Assembly (NCBI GenBank): GCA_017525015.1
Contig: JAFXUK010000022.1
Span: 102,682 to 166,681 of the forward strand
Source: Bacilli bacterium
Lineage (GTDB): Bacteria > Bacillota > Bacilli > RF39 > UBA660
DNA length: 64,000 nucleotides
Direction: 5' to 3'
Part shown: one piece after another, positions 52,005-61,457 of the stretch
How positions within the stretch are numbered: position 1 is the first letter of the stretch
How the letters are laid out: each line of letters starts with the position of its first letter
Notes under the pieces: model-generated
The model's database searches: none
What the model was told of the DNA's origin: nothing
Seen by the model: the letters and a program-made list of their open reading frames with translations, nothing else
Made by a program: the position numbers and the translations under genes

Positions 52005-54287
52005 CTAACAATTTATTCCTTTTATTTTCTTCTCCTCTAAATCATCTTTATAAACTTTTTTAGGTTTTTCTACTTTACCAATATTTTTCTTTTCAATAAT
52101 TAAGAAGAATACTGTTGCGATAAAGATAGAAGAATAAGTACCTGCTACTAAACCAACAAGCATAGCAACATTAAATGTAAATATTCCAGAAGATCCTAAA
52201 ATCATTAAGATTACAACAGGAAGTAAAGTTGTAATAGTTGTATAAATTGTTCTTGTAAATGTCTCTTGAATACTTCTATTAGCAATTTCTTCTAACTTAG
52301 AAGCATCCATTTTCTTTTTATCATAATTATTAATATTTTCACGAATACGATCGAATGAAACGATTGTATCATTAATTGAATAACCAATTATTGCAAGTAC
52401 TGCTGCAATAAACATTGAACTTACTTGGAATCTACAAATAGCAAATACACTAAACATAATTAATACATCGTGTAGTAAAGCTAAAACTCCACCTACTGCA
52501 TAACTAAATTTAAATCTAATTCCTACATAAATAATAATTCCTAATAAAGCAATAAGTACAGAGAATATAGCATTTTTAACAAGTTCTTTTTGTACCATAT
52601 TAGTAACAACACCAATATTTACTTTTGCATCATATTTTTCTTCAAAATATCTATTAATCTCTTTTACTTTATTACCATCAACAGCAGCATCAATACGAAT
52701 ACTAGCTTCATCATCAGAAATAGTTATTTCACTAGCTTCTAATTCAAGATATTTAATATCACTCTTTAATTCTTTCTTAGTCATCTTTTCAGAACTAACA
52801 ACAGTAATATCAGTACCAGTTTTATAATCAATACTTAAATTAAATCCCTTAGTACCTAAGAATACACATCCAACAATAATGATTAAACAAGATGCTGCTA
52901 AGCAAATCCATTTATGTTTTAAGAAATTAACATTATGGAATTTATTAGGTTTAACTGCTTCATTCTTACTTACATTTGGAATATCTTTAGGATTAACATT
53001 TAAGAATGCTTTAATCTTATCATCAAAGAAACCAGTATTAACAAATACCTTTAATAATGTTCTTGTTAAGAATACCATTGTAAACATAGTTACAAGTACA
53101 GTAATAATTAACATAGTAGCAAATCCTTTAATACTAGATTCACCAAATATAAACATAATAATTGCAACTATTAAAGTAGTAACATTTGAGTCAATTATTG
53201 CACTAAAGCTTGATTTAGATCCTTCTCTAAATGCTAAAGGTAGACTCTTACCTTTTAATAATTCTTCACGAATTCTTGCATAAGTAATAACATTTGAATC
53301 TACTGCCATACCAATACCTAGTACTAAAGCAGCAATTCCAGGTAAAGTAAGTACTCCACCAACTACCCAGAAAATACCAAATACTAAGAAAGTATAAATA
53401 GCCATACTTGCTGCAGAAACAACTCCAGCAAAATGATAGATTAAAATTAAGATTAAGATGATTGCAGCAATTGCAATAATTCCAGCAACTAATGTAGTTT
53501 GTAATGTTTGATCTCCAAAACTTGCTCCAACTGTATTAGAACTAATCTCTTCAAGTTTACAAGGAAGAGATCCACTATTAATTAAATTAACTAAGTTACT
53601 TACTTCTTCATAAGTAAAGTTTCCTTGAATAATAACATCTTTATTAAATGCTTCACCAACTGTCGCAGCACTTAAACAGTTAGAACTACTAGTTCCACAT
53701 AGATTTCCTTCTTTAGAAAAACTATCAGTTAAATCATTATAATCTAACCAAATAACAATTAAGTTCTTTCCTTTTTCACGACTACTAATATCTTTTGTTA
53801 CATCATAGAACTTATCAGTATCTTTAATAGATAAAGCTACTGCAGGATTACCTTTATCATCTTGACCAATTTTTGCTTTACCAGCATTTAATACATCACT
53901 AGTCATTAAAAGATTATCATCCATATCTCTAAATGTTAATGATGCTACAGCAGATAATTGTGTTCTTGCAGTTTCTGGATCACTAACTCCAGCTAACTTA
54001 ACACGAATCTTATCACTACCCTCAGTAATAATTTCAGGTTCACTAACTCCTAAACCATTAATTCTTTTATCTAGAGTTTCAAAAGTAGCTTTTAGTTTAG
54101 AAGAATTCATTTTTGAATTATCTGATGGACTTACTTTATAAAGAATTTCAAATCCTCCTTGTAAATCTAATCCAAATTTTAAATTCTTAAATAATGGTAC
54201 AAATAAAAATCCAATGGCTACCATTAAAACCATTAAAAATAATGTTGTCTTTACAACTTTACCCTTTCCACTTTTTTTCTTCTTCAT
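52005..54287 (-). CDS. secDF: protein translocase subunit SecDF (fused)
   Basis: Proton-driven accessory to SecYEG, with SecD and SecF joined in one chain of about 760 aa, as in Bacillus. The SecD half has G-L-D-L-Q-G-G near residue 39, the P1 domain, and A-L-V-L-G-I-G-M-A-V-D-S-N-V near residue 325; the SecF half has L-S-I-D-Y-K-T-G-T near residue 492 and G-Y-S-I-N-D-T-I-V-S-F-D-R-I-R near residue 655. Twelve helices expected. Start placed at the ATG at 54287, 8 bases after GGGAG; a GTG three codons earlier abuts that site. Confidence 0.95.
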   Translation of the reverse strand: MKKKKSGKGKVVKTTLFLMVLMVAIGFLFVPLFKNLKFGLDLQGGFEILYKVSPSDNSKMNSSKLKATFETLDKRINGLGVSEPEIITEGSDKIRVKLAGVSDPETARTQLSAVASLTFRDMDDNLLMTSDVLNAGKAKIGQDDKGNPAVALSIKDTDKFYDVTKDISSREKGKNLIVIWLDYNDLTDSFSKEGNLCGTSSSNCLSAATVGEAFNKDVIIQGNFTYEEVSNLVNLINSGSLPCKLEEISSNTVGASFGDQTLQTTLVAGIIAIAAIILILILIYHFAGVVSAASMAIYTFLVFGIFWVVGGVLTLPGIAALVLGIGMAVDSNVITYARIREELLKGKSLPLAFREGSKSSFSAIIDSNVTTLIVAIIMFIFGESSIKGFATMLIITVLVTMFTMVFLTRTLLKVFVNTGFFDDKIKAFLNVNPKDIPNVSKNEAVKPNKFHNVNFLKHKWICLAASCLIIIVGCVFLGTKGFNLSIDYKTGTDITVVSSEKMTKKELKSDIKYLELEASEITISDDEASIRIDAAVDGNKVKEINRYFEEKYDAKVNIGVVTNMVQKELVKNAIFSVLIALLGIIIYVGIRFKFSYAVGGVLALLHDVLIMFSVFAICRFQVSSMFIAAVLAIIGYSINDTIVSFDRIRENINNYDKKKMDASKLEEIANRSIQETFTRTIYTTITTLLPVVILMILGSSGIFTFNVAMLVGLVAGTYSSIFIATVFFLIIEKKNIGKVEKPKKVYKDDLEEKKIKGINC

Positions 54288-54305
54288 TTTTTTCACTCCC
54301 TATGT

Positions 54306-54548
54306 CTAATCCTTATTAGGATGCTTTTCCAGAATCATATTTTCATCAAGTTTTAAGATATCATCAACAATATCAAAAAGAGTTAATCCTCTTCCTTTTT
54401 TCCACTTATCCATTAATAGATTCCATATCTCTTCTTCTGTAATAGAATATATTCCCTTTTTCTCTAGCTTATGTACTTTCGTACGTAATGCTGGCAAAAC
54501 CCTCTGATATAGTTCTCTAATGGATTGAAATTCATCATTCATAGACAA
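54306..54548 (-). CDS. ComN-like post-transcriptional regulator, 80 aa
   Basis: Small acidic/helical protein matching the ComN (YrzD) family: an L-Y-x-R-V-L-P-A-L-R-T-K region near residue 15, W-N-L-L-M-D-K-W-K-K-G-R-G-L-T-L-F-D-I-V-D-D-I-L near the middle. In Bacillus comN lies next to secDF, as here, and affects the comE message. The start is either the TTG at 54548, 7 bases after AAAGG, or the ATG two codons later. It is 9 bp from secDF. Confidence 0.8.
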   Translation of the reverse strand: MSMNDEFQSIRELYQRVLPALRTKVHKLEKKGIYSITEEEIWNLLMDKWKKGRGLTLFDIVDDILKLDENMILEKHPNKD

Positions 54549-54613
54549 ATCACACCCTTTACAGGAACTAATAATATTATAACGAATTAGCCCCTAAAAA
54601 GAAAGTAAATAAA

Positions 54614-54642
54614 CAAAAAAAGATGAATTAATCATCTTTTTT
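54614..54642 (-). terminator. terminator after the tyrosine recombinase gene
   Basis: AAAGATGA, loop TTAA, TTCATCTTT with a U-run on the minus strand; the stop codon region is inside the hairpin. Confidence 0.8.
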
Positions 54643-55548
54643 AGCTCTCGGAAAACTTTGATAATATACTTCTTTTAATCTATCGGTTGTAACATGAGTA
54701 TAAATTTGAGTTGCTTTTATACTCTCATGTCCTAATAATTTTTGAACTGTAAGCAAATCACACCCTTCATTTAATAAGTGTGTCGCAAAAGAATGTCTTA
54801 TCATATGAGGACTAATATTTTTATTAATACCAGTCTGTTTTATAATCTTTTCTAATATAAAACGAACTCCTCTCTCAGTAAGAACTCCCCCATTATTATT
54901 TAAAAATAAATAATCAATATTATTTTTATTTAAAGTTTTATATCCATCATTTAAATACTTTTTTAAAGCATCTTCACAATACTCTCCATAAGTAACATAT
55001 CTTTCTTTATTACCCTTTCCAAGTATTAATATATTACGTCTTCCAAAATCAATATCAGATACTTTCATTGAAACAAGTTCTCCTACACGACATCCTGTTG
55101 CATATAACATTTCAAGTAATAATAAATCTCTCTGCCCTAAAGGAGTATCATCAGGTACATTAAACATTTCTTCTAGTTCATTATATTCAAAATATCTAGG
55201 TAATTTTTTACTCTTTTTAGGTCCACTAACTAATGAAAATACATTACTCTTAACAATACCTTCATTAGCCATGTATTTATAAAAGCCTCTTAATGCACTA
55301 AGTTTTCTATCTATTGAAGAATTATTATCTTTTTTAGTCTCTTTTAAATACATTAAAAAGAAACGAATATCACTATACTCAATATCTTTAAAAGCTAACC
55401 CTTCACTATTAATATAATCAAGATATTCACAAATATCATTTAAATAGCTTTCAATTGTATAATCAGAATAATTCTTTTGGTACTTTAAGAAATCTAAATA
55501 ATCATTTAATTCCTTAACATTCCCTTCTCTTTTTATATTCTCTTCCAT
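54628..55548 (-). CDS. XerC/XerD-type tyrosine recombinase
   Basis: Site-specific recombinase that resolves chromosome dimers at dif. It has an N-terminal SAM-like core-binding domain (about 10-100) and a catalytic domain with R in A-T-G-C-R-V-G-E-L near residue 155, K in L-G-K-G-N-K-E-R, H-M-I-R-H-S-F-A-T-H near residue 247, H in L-L-G-H-E-S-I near residue 270 and the nucleophile Y in I-Y-T-H-V near residue 282. About 306 aa. Downstream of topA it occupies the place of Bacillus CodV/XerC, but motif reading does not separate XerC from XerD. ATG at 55548 follows AGGTGAT. Confidence 0.93.
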   Translation of the reverse strand: MEENIKREGNVKELNDYLDFLKYQKNYSDYTIESYLNDICEYLDYINSEGLAFKDIEYSDIRFFLMYLKETKKDNNSSIDRKLSALRGFYKYMANEGIVKSNVFSLVSGPKKSKKLPRYFEYNELEEMFNVPDDTPLGQRDLLLLEMLYATGCRVGELVSMKVSDIDFGRRNILILGKGNKERYVTYGEYCEDALKKYLNDGYKTLNKNNIDYLFLNNNGGVLTERGVRFILEKIIKQTGINKNISPHMIRHSFATHLLNEGCDLLTVQKLLGHESIKATQIYTHVTTDRLKEVYYQSFPRAKKDD

Positions 55549-56569
55549 AAACATCACCTAAAACTTTTTCTTCATAAGAGTGATATAAGTCGCACCATAA
55601 ACTTGCTTTATCAAGTATTTCTGGATGATTAATAAATAATTTAGTAAGATCTTTTTGTCCCTTTTCAATAGGACGATAATATTTATCACTATAAGGTAAA
55701 AATGCATTTTCCATACAATCTCTTTGTATTAATAATAAACGTATTCTAAGTAATAAATCATTAGGTAATAAATTTTCTAACTTATCTAAATCACCATCTG
55801 CATAATTACTAAAAGTACTCTTATTAAAATATGCATGTGTGTCATCAATTAATATTGTTGCTGCAGGTAATTTAATAAAAGTTCCAAGTACATTTAAAAG
55901 TTTAGTATCATCTAATTTATTAGGATCAAATAAATAATTATCAAATAAAGATAATTGATCAGGATTATATTTAGAATCAGTCTTAATTTTTAAATCTTCA
56001 TCTAATAAATCACGATACATCTTATCACATATTAATGAATAATTATATGTCTTTCTAGATGTAGCTTCTACTATATTTCTAATTAAAGGATAAGACTCTC
56101 TTGCCCATCCACCATCTCTATATTTAATTGTTGAAGGCTTACTACGATTAGAAATAAAGTATTTAACATACTTACTATATATACCAGTTCTACCAGTTAC
56201 CACCTGTTCATATAAAAGAGGTTTCTTAGTCATATCCCAAGCAAAAGAATCTAGTATTGCATCAATCATTTCTGAATTATTATCAAAGTCATCAGCAATC
56301 TTTCTAATTCTATCATTATCTTCATATAATACTTCATACTTTTGAAGCTTTTTATTATTTTGATGGACTATAAAAAAATCTACCCCATGAAGAGAAATAG
56401 TATGTATCTTATTAAGTCCTTTTTCAAGTACTACTTCATTTTTAAAATGTGTTGTATAAGAATCAATTTCTTCTAAAGAAAGTTCTCTTTTACCATTAAT
56501 AGATACAAATTCATAATCATTTGTAAGTCTATCTCTTGCAACTAAAAAATAAGCATTTCCCTTTCTCAT
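55514..56569 (-). CDS. soluble protein of unknown function, 351 aa
   Basis: No family recognised. A charged protein without signal or membrane segments. Features include an N-terminal beta-rich part, Y-S-K-Y-V-K-Y-F-I near residue 134, R-D-G-G-W-A-R-E-S-Y near residue 156 and a helical C-terminal third. Start set at ATG 56569; an ATG three codons earlier abuts the GGGGG ribosome binding site. It overlaps the recombinase gene by 35 bp, so the two are coupled. Confidence 0.7.
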   Translation of the reverse strand: MRKGNAYFLVARDRLTNDYEFVSINGKRELSLEEIDSYTTHFKNEVVLEKGLNKIHTISLHGVDFFIVHQNNKKLQKYEVLYEDNDRIRKIADDFDNNSEMIDAILDSFAWDMTKKPLLYEQVVTGRTGIYSKYVKYFISNRSKPSTIKYRDGGWARESYPLIRNIVEATSRKTYNYSLICDKMYRDLLDEDLKIKTDSKYNPDQLSLFDNYLFDPNKLDDTKLLNVLGTFIKLPAATILIDDTHAYFNKSTFSNYADGDLDKLENLLPNDLLLRIRLLLIQRDCMENAFLPYSDKYYRPIEKGQKDLTKLFINHPEILDKASLWCDLYHSYEEKVLGDVYGREYKKRREC

Positions 56570-56620
56570 ATAATCCATCCCCCTACAGGCATATTATACC
56601 ATATTTTGCCCTAAATTACA

Positions 56621-56644
56621 AAAAAAGAGGACTAATCCTCTTTA
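56621..56644 (-). terminator. terminator of topA
   Basis: AAAGAGGA, loop TTAG, TCCTCTTT with seven U on the minus strand. Confidence 0.85.
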
Positions 56645-58662
56645 TAATCACAACTAGAACACTTAATAGTTCCATTCTTTTCTGTTAACATTTCACCACA
56701 CTCTGGGCATTTCTTATCAATAGGTTTATCCCAGTATGCAGTCTTACATTTAGGATAGTGATTACATCCATAGAATACTTTACCTTTACGGCTTTTCTTC
56801 TCAACAATCTTTCCATCACAATTAGGACAATCACAAATTTCTACTATTTCAGCTTCTTCTTTTTGAATATACTTACAAGTTGGATAATTACTACAAGCTA
56901 CAAATTCTCCGTATTTACCTTTACGTTTAACTAAAGGACTACCACACTCTGGGCAAGTCTCTCCAGTTTCTTCTGCAGCTTTCTTTTCCATATCACTAAA
57001 AGCACTTTTAATTCTAGGTTCAAATAATTTATAGAAATCATCTAATACCTTATTCCAAACCATTTTACCTTCAGCAATCTCATCCAAATCAGTTTCCATT
57101 TCACTTGTATAATTTGTATTAATAATATCACTAAAGAACTCTTGTAATTTATCAGTAGATTCAATACCAACACTAGTAGGTTTAAATTTCTTATCTTCTA
57201 ATGTAACAAAATCATGACTCTTAATAGTATCAATTATTGTTGCATAAGTAGAAGGTCTACCAATACCTAATTCTTCTAATTCTTTAATAAGTCTAGCTTC
57301 AGTATATCTTGCAGGAGGTTGAGTAAAATGTTGTTCTTTTTCTACATCATTAGTAGTTTTAATCTCATCAACCACAAACTTTGGTAATACATTATCATCA
57401 CTAGATTCATAATCACCATATACTTTTAAATAACCTAAGAAAGTAATAATACTTCCTGTAGTTTTAAACTTATAATTATTATTATTTAAAATAACAGTAG
57501 TTTGATCAAGTAAAGCATCAGCCATTAAACTAGCAATAGTTCTCTTATAAATTAAACTATATAATTTAAATTCATCATTACTTAAATGACTCTTAATCTT
57601 AGTTGGTTCTCTTAATACACTAGTAGGTCTAATACCTTCATGTGCATCTTGTACATTATCATTTTTCTTAGCTTGTTTAACATGTCCTACATATTCTTTA
57701 CCATATTCTTCTTCAATATATTTCAATGCAGGTCTAACAAAATCATCTGATAAACGAATAGAATCTGTTCTCATATAAGTAATAAGTCCGACAGTCTCAT
57801 CACCTAAATCAATACCTTCATATAATTTTTGAGCAACACTCATAGTCTTACGAGCAGGAAAACCTAACTTAGTAGATGCCTCTTGTTGTAGAGTTGAAGT
57901 AGTAAATGGATATTTAGCACTTCTTCTAGTCTTCTTAGTATCAATATTTTCTACTCTATATTTATCACTAATATTATTTAAAACATCATCTGCTTCTTCT
58001 TCAGTATCTAACTTAGTTTCATCTTTATTATCAACTGTTTTAAAGTAGTTAGCATCAAATTTATCAAAATGTGCAGTAACAGTCCAATATTCTACAGGAT
58101 TAAAATTCTCTATTTCACGTTCTCTATCAACAATTAATTTTAATGCTACAGATTGAACTCTTCCAGCACTCTTCGCACCAATCTTACTTTGTAATAATTT
58201 ACTAAGTCTAAAACCAATAATACGATCAAGTATTCTTCTAGTTTCTTGACTCTTAACTAAATTATCATCAATTACAGTAGGATTTTCCATTGCTTCTAAT
58301 ACTTTATCATGAGTAATTTCATTAAATAATACTCTCTTATAATTCTTATCTTTTATACCTAAAGTATCTTTTAAATGCCAAGCAATTGCTTCTCCTTCAC
58401 GGTCAGGGTCTGATGCAAGATAAACCATTTCACTATCTTTAACATCCTTCTTTAAGTCTTTAATAACTTTCTCTTTACCCTTTATAGGAACATAATTAGG
58501 TTTAAATCCATTCTCTATATCTACACCTAATCCTAAGTGTCCAGAAGTTGCTAAATCACGAATATGTCCCTTAGAAGAAACAACCTTATAATCTCCTCCT
58601 AGATACTTTTCAATAGTCTTACTTTTACTAGGACTTTCTACTATTACTAAATTCTTTGTCAT
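56632..58662 (-). CDS. topA: DNA topoisomerase I
   Basis: Type IA enzyme that relaxes negative supercoils. TOPRIM start L-V-I-V-E-S-P-S-K-S-K-T-I with D-P-D-R-E-G near residue 82, the active-site tyrosine in G-L-I-T-Y-M-R-T-D-S near residue 300, and G-R-P-S-T-Y-A near residue 475. The C-terminus has three zinc-ribbon modules (C-P-E-C...C, C-P-N-C...C, C-P-E-C...C-S-S-C). 676 aa is usual for Firmicutes. GGAGG lies about 7 bases upstream and there is a strong promoter. Confidence 0.97.
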   Translation of the reverse strand: MTKNLVIVESPSKSKTIEKYLGGDYKVVSSKGHIRDLATSGHLGLGVDIENGFKPNYVPIKGKEKVIKDLKKDVKDSEMVYLASDPDREGEAIAWHLKDTLGIKDKNYKRVLFNEITHDKVLEAMENPTVIDDNLVKSQETRRILDRIIGFRLSKLLQSKIGAKSAGRVQSVALKLIVDREREIENFNPVEYWTVTAHFDKFDANYFKTVDNKDETKLDTEEEADDVLNNISDKYRVENIDTKKTRRSAKYPFTTSTLQQEASTKLGFPARKTMSVAQKLYEGIDLGDETVGLITYMRTDSIRLSDDFVRPALKYIEEEYGKEYVGHVKQAKKNDNVQDAHEGIRPTSVLREPTKIKSHLSNDEFKLYSLIYKRTIASLMADALLDQTTVILNNNNYKFKTTGSIITFLGYLKVYGDYESSDDNVLPKFVVDEIKTTNDVEKEQHFTQPPARYTEARLIKELEELGIGRPSTYATIIDTIKSHDFVTLEDKKFKPTSVGIESTDKLQEFFSDIINTNYTSEMETDLDEIAEGKMVWNKVLDDFYKLFEPRIKSAFSDMEKKAAEETGETCPECGSPLVKRKGKYGEFVACSNYPTCKYIQKEEAEIVEICDCPNCDGKIVEKKSRKGKVFYGCNHYPKCKTAYWDKPIDKKCPECGEMLTEKNGTIKCSSCDYKED

Positions 58663-58685
58663 AGAATTCCTCCAGTCATTTATAA

Positions 58686-58714
58686 TTTATAACCATAAAA
58701 AATCTTTTTGTCAA
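58686..58714 (-). promoter_or_regulatory. promoter of topA
   Basis: Consensus TTGACA (58714-58709), 17-bp spacer, TATAAA (58691-58686), about 24 bp before the ATG. Among the best promoter matches in the window. Confidence 0.8.
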
Positions 58715-58745
58715 CAACTATCTATTTATATTATATTGTTTTTTT

Positions 58746-59654
58746 CTATTGTTTTACACTTTTCTCTAAATATTCTTTAACCGGTCCATAACTTTTTCTA
58801 TGTTCTGGAATAATACCATATTTATCAATTGCTTCTAAATGTTTTTTAGTAGGATAACCCACATTATTTTTAAAATCATACATCGGATATTTCTTATCTA
58901 ATTCATATAACATTTTATCTCTAGTAACTTTCGCAATAACTGAAGCAGCACTAATAGTAATACTTCTTAAATCACCTTTAATAATAGGTTTAACAGGAAC
59001 ATCAAGATCTAACTTCATCGCATCAGTTAAAACATATTCTGGTTTAGGATTACAATTATTAATTGCCATAATCATAGCTTCTTTAGTAGCTTCATAAATA
59101 TTAATCTCATCAATTCGCTTTTCAGATACAATACCTACTCCATAAGCAATTGCTTGTTTTTTTATCTCTTCAAAGAAATAATCTCTTTTTGCTTCACTTA
59201 ACTTTTTACTATCAGTTAATCCCTCTAAAGAAAATTTTTCAGGTAGCACTACACAAGCAGCTACTACAGGTCCAACTAAAGGTCCTCTTCCAACTTCATC
59301 TACTCCACCAATTAATGTATAACCTTCTTTTCTTAATTCTCTTTCATTTTTATATGTATCCTCTAAATCTAATTTTAATTCTATTTTTTTAATTATTTTT
59401 TTATCACTAATATCTAAATAATTATCTAATCTTAAAAAATGATATCCCTTTAATTCTATATAATTAGAACTATAATTAGAAGATACTCTAAAAGAATCAT
59501 CTAATTCAAAAGAATCATCTTTAAATGCAATATCAATAATATCACACTCTTTTATAATTCCTTGACATACTAAACTGGCATCTCCAACTACTATATAATT
59601 ATTCTTATCAATCTCTAATTTATTTAATTTTTCAAATATTTCTTTTTTATTCAT
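58746..59654 (-). CDS. rnhB: ribonuclease HII with an N-terminal nucleotidyltransferase-like extension
   Basis: Removes ribonucleotides from DNA. The catalytic domain (about 108-300) has [15 protein letters not shown] near residue 115, D-S-K-K-L near residue 148, a D in L-T-D-A-M-K-L and S-V-I-A-K-V-T-R-D near residue 240, all intact. About 105 residues precede it, reading [15 protein letters not shown] and D-I-I-D-I-A-F-K-D, which resembles a degenerate MNT-type nucleotidyltransferase start (GSxxxxG and DxD). A shorter extension is seen in Bacillus RNase HII, but this one looks different. Confidence 0.93.
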   Translation of the reverse strand: MNKKEIFEKLNKLEIDKNNYIVVGDASLVCQGIIKECDIIDIAFKDDSFELDDSFRVSSNYSSNYIELKGYHFLRLDNYLDISDKKIIKKIELKLDLEDTYKNERELRKEGYTLIGGVDEVGRGPLVGPVVAACVVLPEKFSLEGLTDSKKLSEAKRDYFFEEIKKQAIAYGVGIVSEKRIDEINIYEATKEAMIMAINNCNPKPEYVLTDAMKLDLDVPVKPIIKGDLRSITISAASVIAKVTRDKMLYELDKKYPMYDFKNNVGYPTKKHLEAIDKYGIIPEHRKSYGPVKEYLEKSVKQ

Positions 59655-59702
59655 AATGATACACCTATATTAATTGTTGCAAGAAAATATATTTTATGCA
59701 AG

Positions 59703-59733
59703 AAAAAAATAGAAAGAATCTTTCTATTTTTGA
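59703..59733 (-). terminator. terminator of rbgA and the HipA-like gene
   Basis: AAAAATAGAAAGA and TCTTTCTATTTTT form a long stem with almost no loop, then a U-run, on the minus strand. The arms touch the stop codon of the HipA-like gene. Confidence 0.75.
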
Positions 59734-60548
59734 TTAACGTTCTCTTCTCCAGTAACTCTTCTAATTAAATCTTTTCTTTCTTTTTCAAATTTTTCATAGA
59801 ATGGAATTACATGTTCAGGTACCTTTAAACCTTTAGCTCTATAGCTTCTTTCAATTACATCAACTAAATCTATATCTAAATAGAATTTAAGTTTTTCAGC
59901 AAACTCAGGTCTCTTCTCAATATAATCTTTATAGTCTTGTTCACTCTTAAAAGTATGAAGTACATTATCATATAAACAATTAGGATTAATATAAGAAGAA
60001 TTTAATGAGTATTCAAAGTCATATAAAGGAGCTAAATGTATTTCTTTAGTTTCTTTATCTCTTTCAAATATAACATTATTCCAGTATCTATCAGTTTGTC
60101 CCATAAAAGTATCTAAGGCAAACATCTCTTCTATCTCATCTAATAATTGATATCTATTTTCTGTAGTAGGAGCAAACTCTAATATTTCTTCTAAATATTC
60201 ACTGCCTAATATACTATCTGCTATTTGAAAATAATCATATTTAACAGGATCTCTAAAATCATAAGAACCTAGTCTAATATTATATCCTTTATCTTCAATA
60301 TCTTCATAAAACTCAGTACGATTCAAATGATAATATCCCTCTCCTATTAAAAAGAAATGAGAACATCTTAAATTACGTACATTACAAAGTTCTTCTCCAA
60401 CAAGTTCAGCATGATTAAAATCTTTTCTAAATATTCTTCTTTCATTTTTCTTAGATTTAAATAAAGTAAATCTCTTCTTTTTCTTATCTTCTTCTCTAAT
60501 TAAATATATTCTAGTGCCATCTTGTAGACACTCATTAACTCCCATCAT
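59724..60548 (-). CDS. HipA-like kinase-fold protein, 274 aa
   Basis: The stretch A-L-D-T-F-M-G-Q-T-D-R-Y-W-N-N-V-I-F near residue 145 followed by L-A-P-L-Y-D-F-E-Y-S-L resembles the catalytic loop and metal-binding Asp of HipA C-terminal kinases (T-D-R-H-x-x-N and the D-N/D-F motif). The N-terminal part with D-G-T-R-I-Y-L-I-R-E-E-D-K-K looks like a short beta lobe. It is a single gene without a HipB partner, tied to rbgA by a TGA/ATG overlap, so it may be a housekeeping Ser/Thr kinase and not a toxin. Assignment is by motif only. Confidence 0.6.
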   Translation of the reverse strand: MMGVNECLQDGTRIYLIREEDKKKKRFTLFKSKKNERRIFRKDFNHAELVGEELCNVRNLRCSHFFLIGEGYYHLNRTEFYEDIEDKGYNIRLGSYDFRDPVKYDYFQIADSILGSEYLEEILEFAPTTENRYQLLDEIEEMFALDTFMGQTDRYWNNVIFERDKETKEIHLAPLYDFEYSLNSSYINPNCLYDNVLHTFKSEQDYKDYIEKRPEFAEKLKFYLDIDLVDVIERSYRAKGLKVPEHVIPFYEKFEKERKDLIRRVTGEENVNQK

Positions 60549-61399
60549 TTTAATCTATCAAAAGTTATAGGATCAAAATAACCATTCTTTAAATCTCTAA
60601 CAATAATATTAGAAACCTTTTCATAGTCAACTACTCCTCCTCTTGATAAGGCACCTCTCTTTCGTCCGATAGTTTCATATGCTTCAATCATATCATCATC
60701 TAATTCTATTATACCATATCTATCATTTAACTTTTCAGGATATAATTCAAATAATTTTTTTAAGATAAAGCATGCAATCTCATCAAGATTAATAACTTCT
60801 TCTTTAATAGAAGATAAAGCTGCAAGTATATGAGCAGATTCTTGATCTTCTAATTTAGGCCAAAGTATTCCAGGAGAATCAAGTAACTCTATATCTTTAT
60901 TAACTCTAATCCAAGATAAATTCTTAGTAAATCCAGGAGTATTACCAACTCCAGCACTTTTTCTTCCAACTAATCTATTTATTAAAGTACTTTTGCCAAC
61001 ATTAGGAGCACCAATTATAAGTACTCTAGCACTTCTCTCCTTTAGTCCTTTATTAACTCTATCAGAATTAATCTTTTTCATTAAATCATTAGTTACATTT
61101 ATTAATGTATTACAATTACCATTCATTAAATCAAGAGGTACTACATTATAACCAATTTCTTTATAATGATCTAATATTTTATTAGTCTCATTCTTATCAC
61201 ATAAATCATACTTAGTAACAACAAGTATTTTAGGCTTATCTTTAATTAAATCATCTATATCAACAATCTTAGATGATATTGGCATTCTAGCATCAACAAC
61301 TTCATAAACAATATCAATTAAATTTAATTGTTCTGATATCTCTCTTCTAGTTTTAGCCATATGTCCAGGAAACCAGTTTATATTAGTTTTATTATTCAT
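60545..61399 (-). CDS. rbgA: ribosome biogenesis GTPase RbgA (YlqF)
   Basis: Circularly permuted GTPase needed for late 50S assembly. W-F-P-G-H-M-A-K-T-R-R-E-I at the start, V-V-D-A-R-M-P, T-K-Y-D-L (G4) near residue 63, then G-A-P-N-V-G-K-S-T (G1) near residue 128 and D-S-P-G (G3), followed by the C-terminal RNA-binding domain. ATG at 61399 with GGAAGTGAT 5 bases before it; a GTG three codons earlier is part of that site. About 284 aa. Its first ten codons and leader are duplicated at 63.7 kb. Confidence 0.96.
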   Translation of the reverse strand: MNNKTNINWFPGHMAKTRREISEQLNLIDIVYEVVDARMPISSKIVDIDDLIKDKPKILVVTKYDLCDKNETNKILDHYKEIGYNVVPLDLMNGNCNTLINVTNDLMKKINSDRVNKGLKERSARVLIIGAPNVGKSTLINRLVGRKSAGVGNTPGFTKNLSWIRVNKDIELLDSPGILWPKLEDQESAHILAALSSIKEEVINLDEIACFILKKLFELYPEKLNDRYGIIELDDDMIEAYETIGRKRGALSRGGVVDYEKVSNIIVRDLKNGYFDPITFDRLK

Positions 61400-61440
61400 A
61401 GAAATCACTTCCTAACTGCACTAATTATAACATAAAAGAG
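61373..61440 (-). repeat. direct repeat, copy A (rbgA promoter, ribosome binding site and first codons)
   Basis: About 68 bp, roughly 80% identical to 63695-63764 in the same orientation. It includes TATAAT, the ribosome binding site and the first ten codons of rbgA (N-K-T-N-I-N-W). Confidence 0.75.
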
Positions 61441-61457
61441 TAGATTCCTCTACTCTA
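61433..61457 (-). terminator. terminator after the XRE-type membrane regulator
   Basis: AGAGTAGA, loop GGAA, TCTACTCT then TTTT on the minus strand, just before the rbgA -10 box. Confidence 0.75.
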
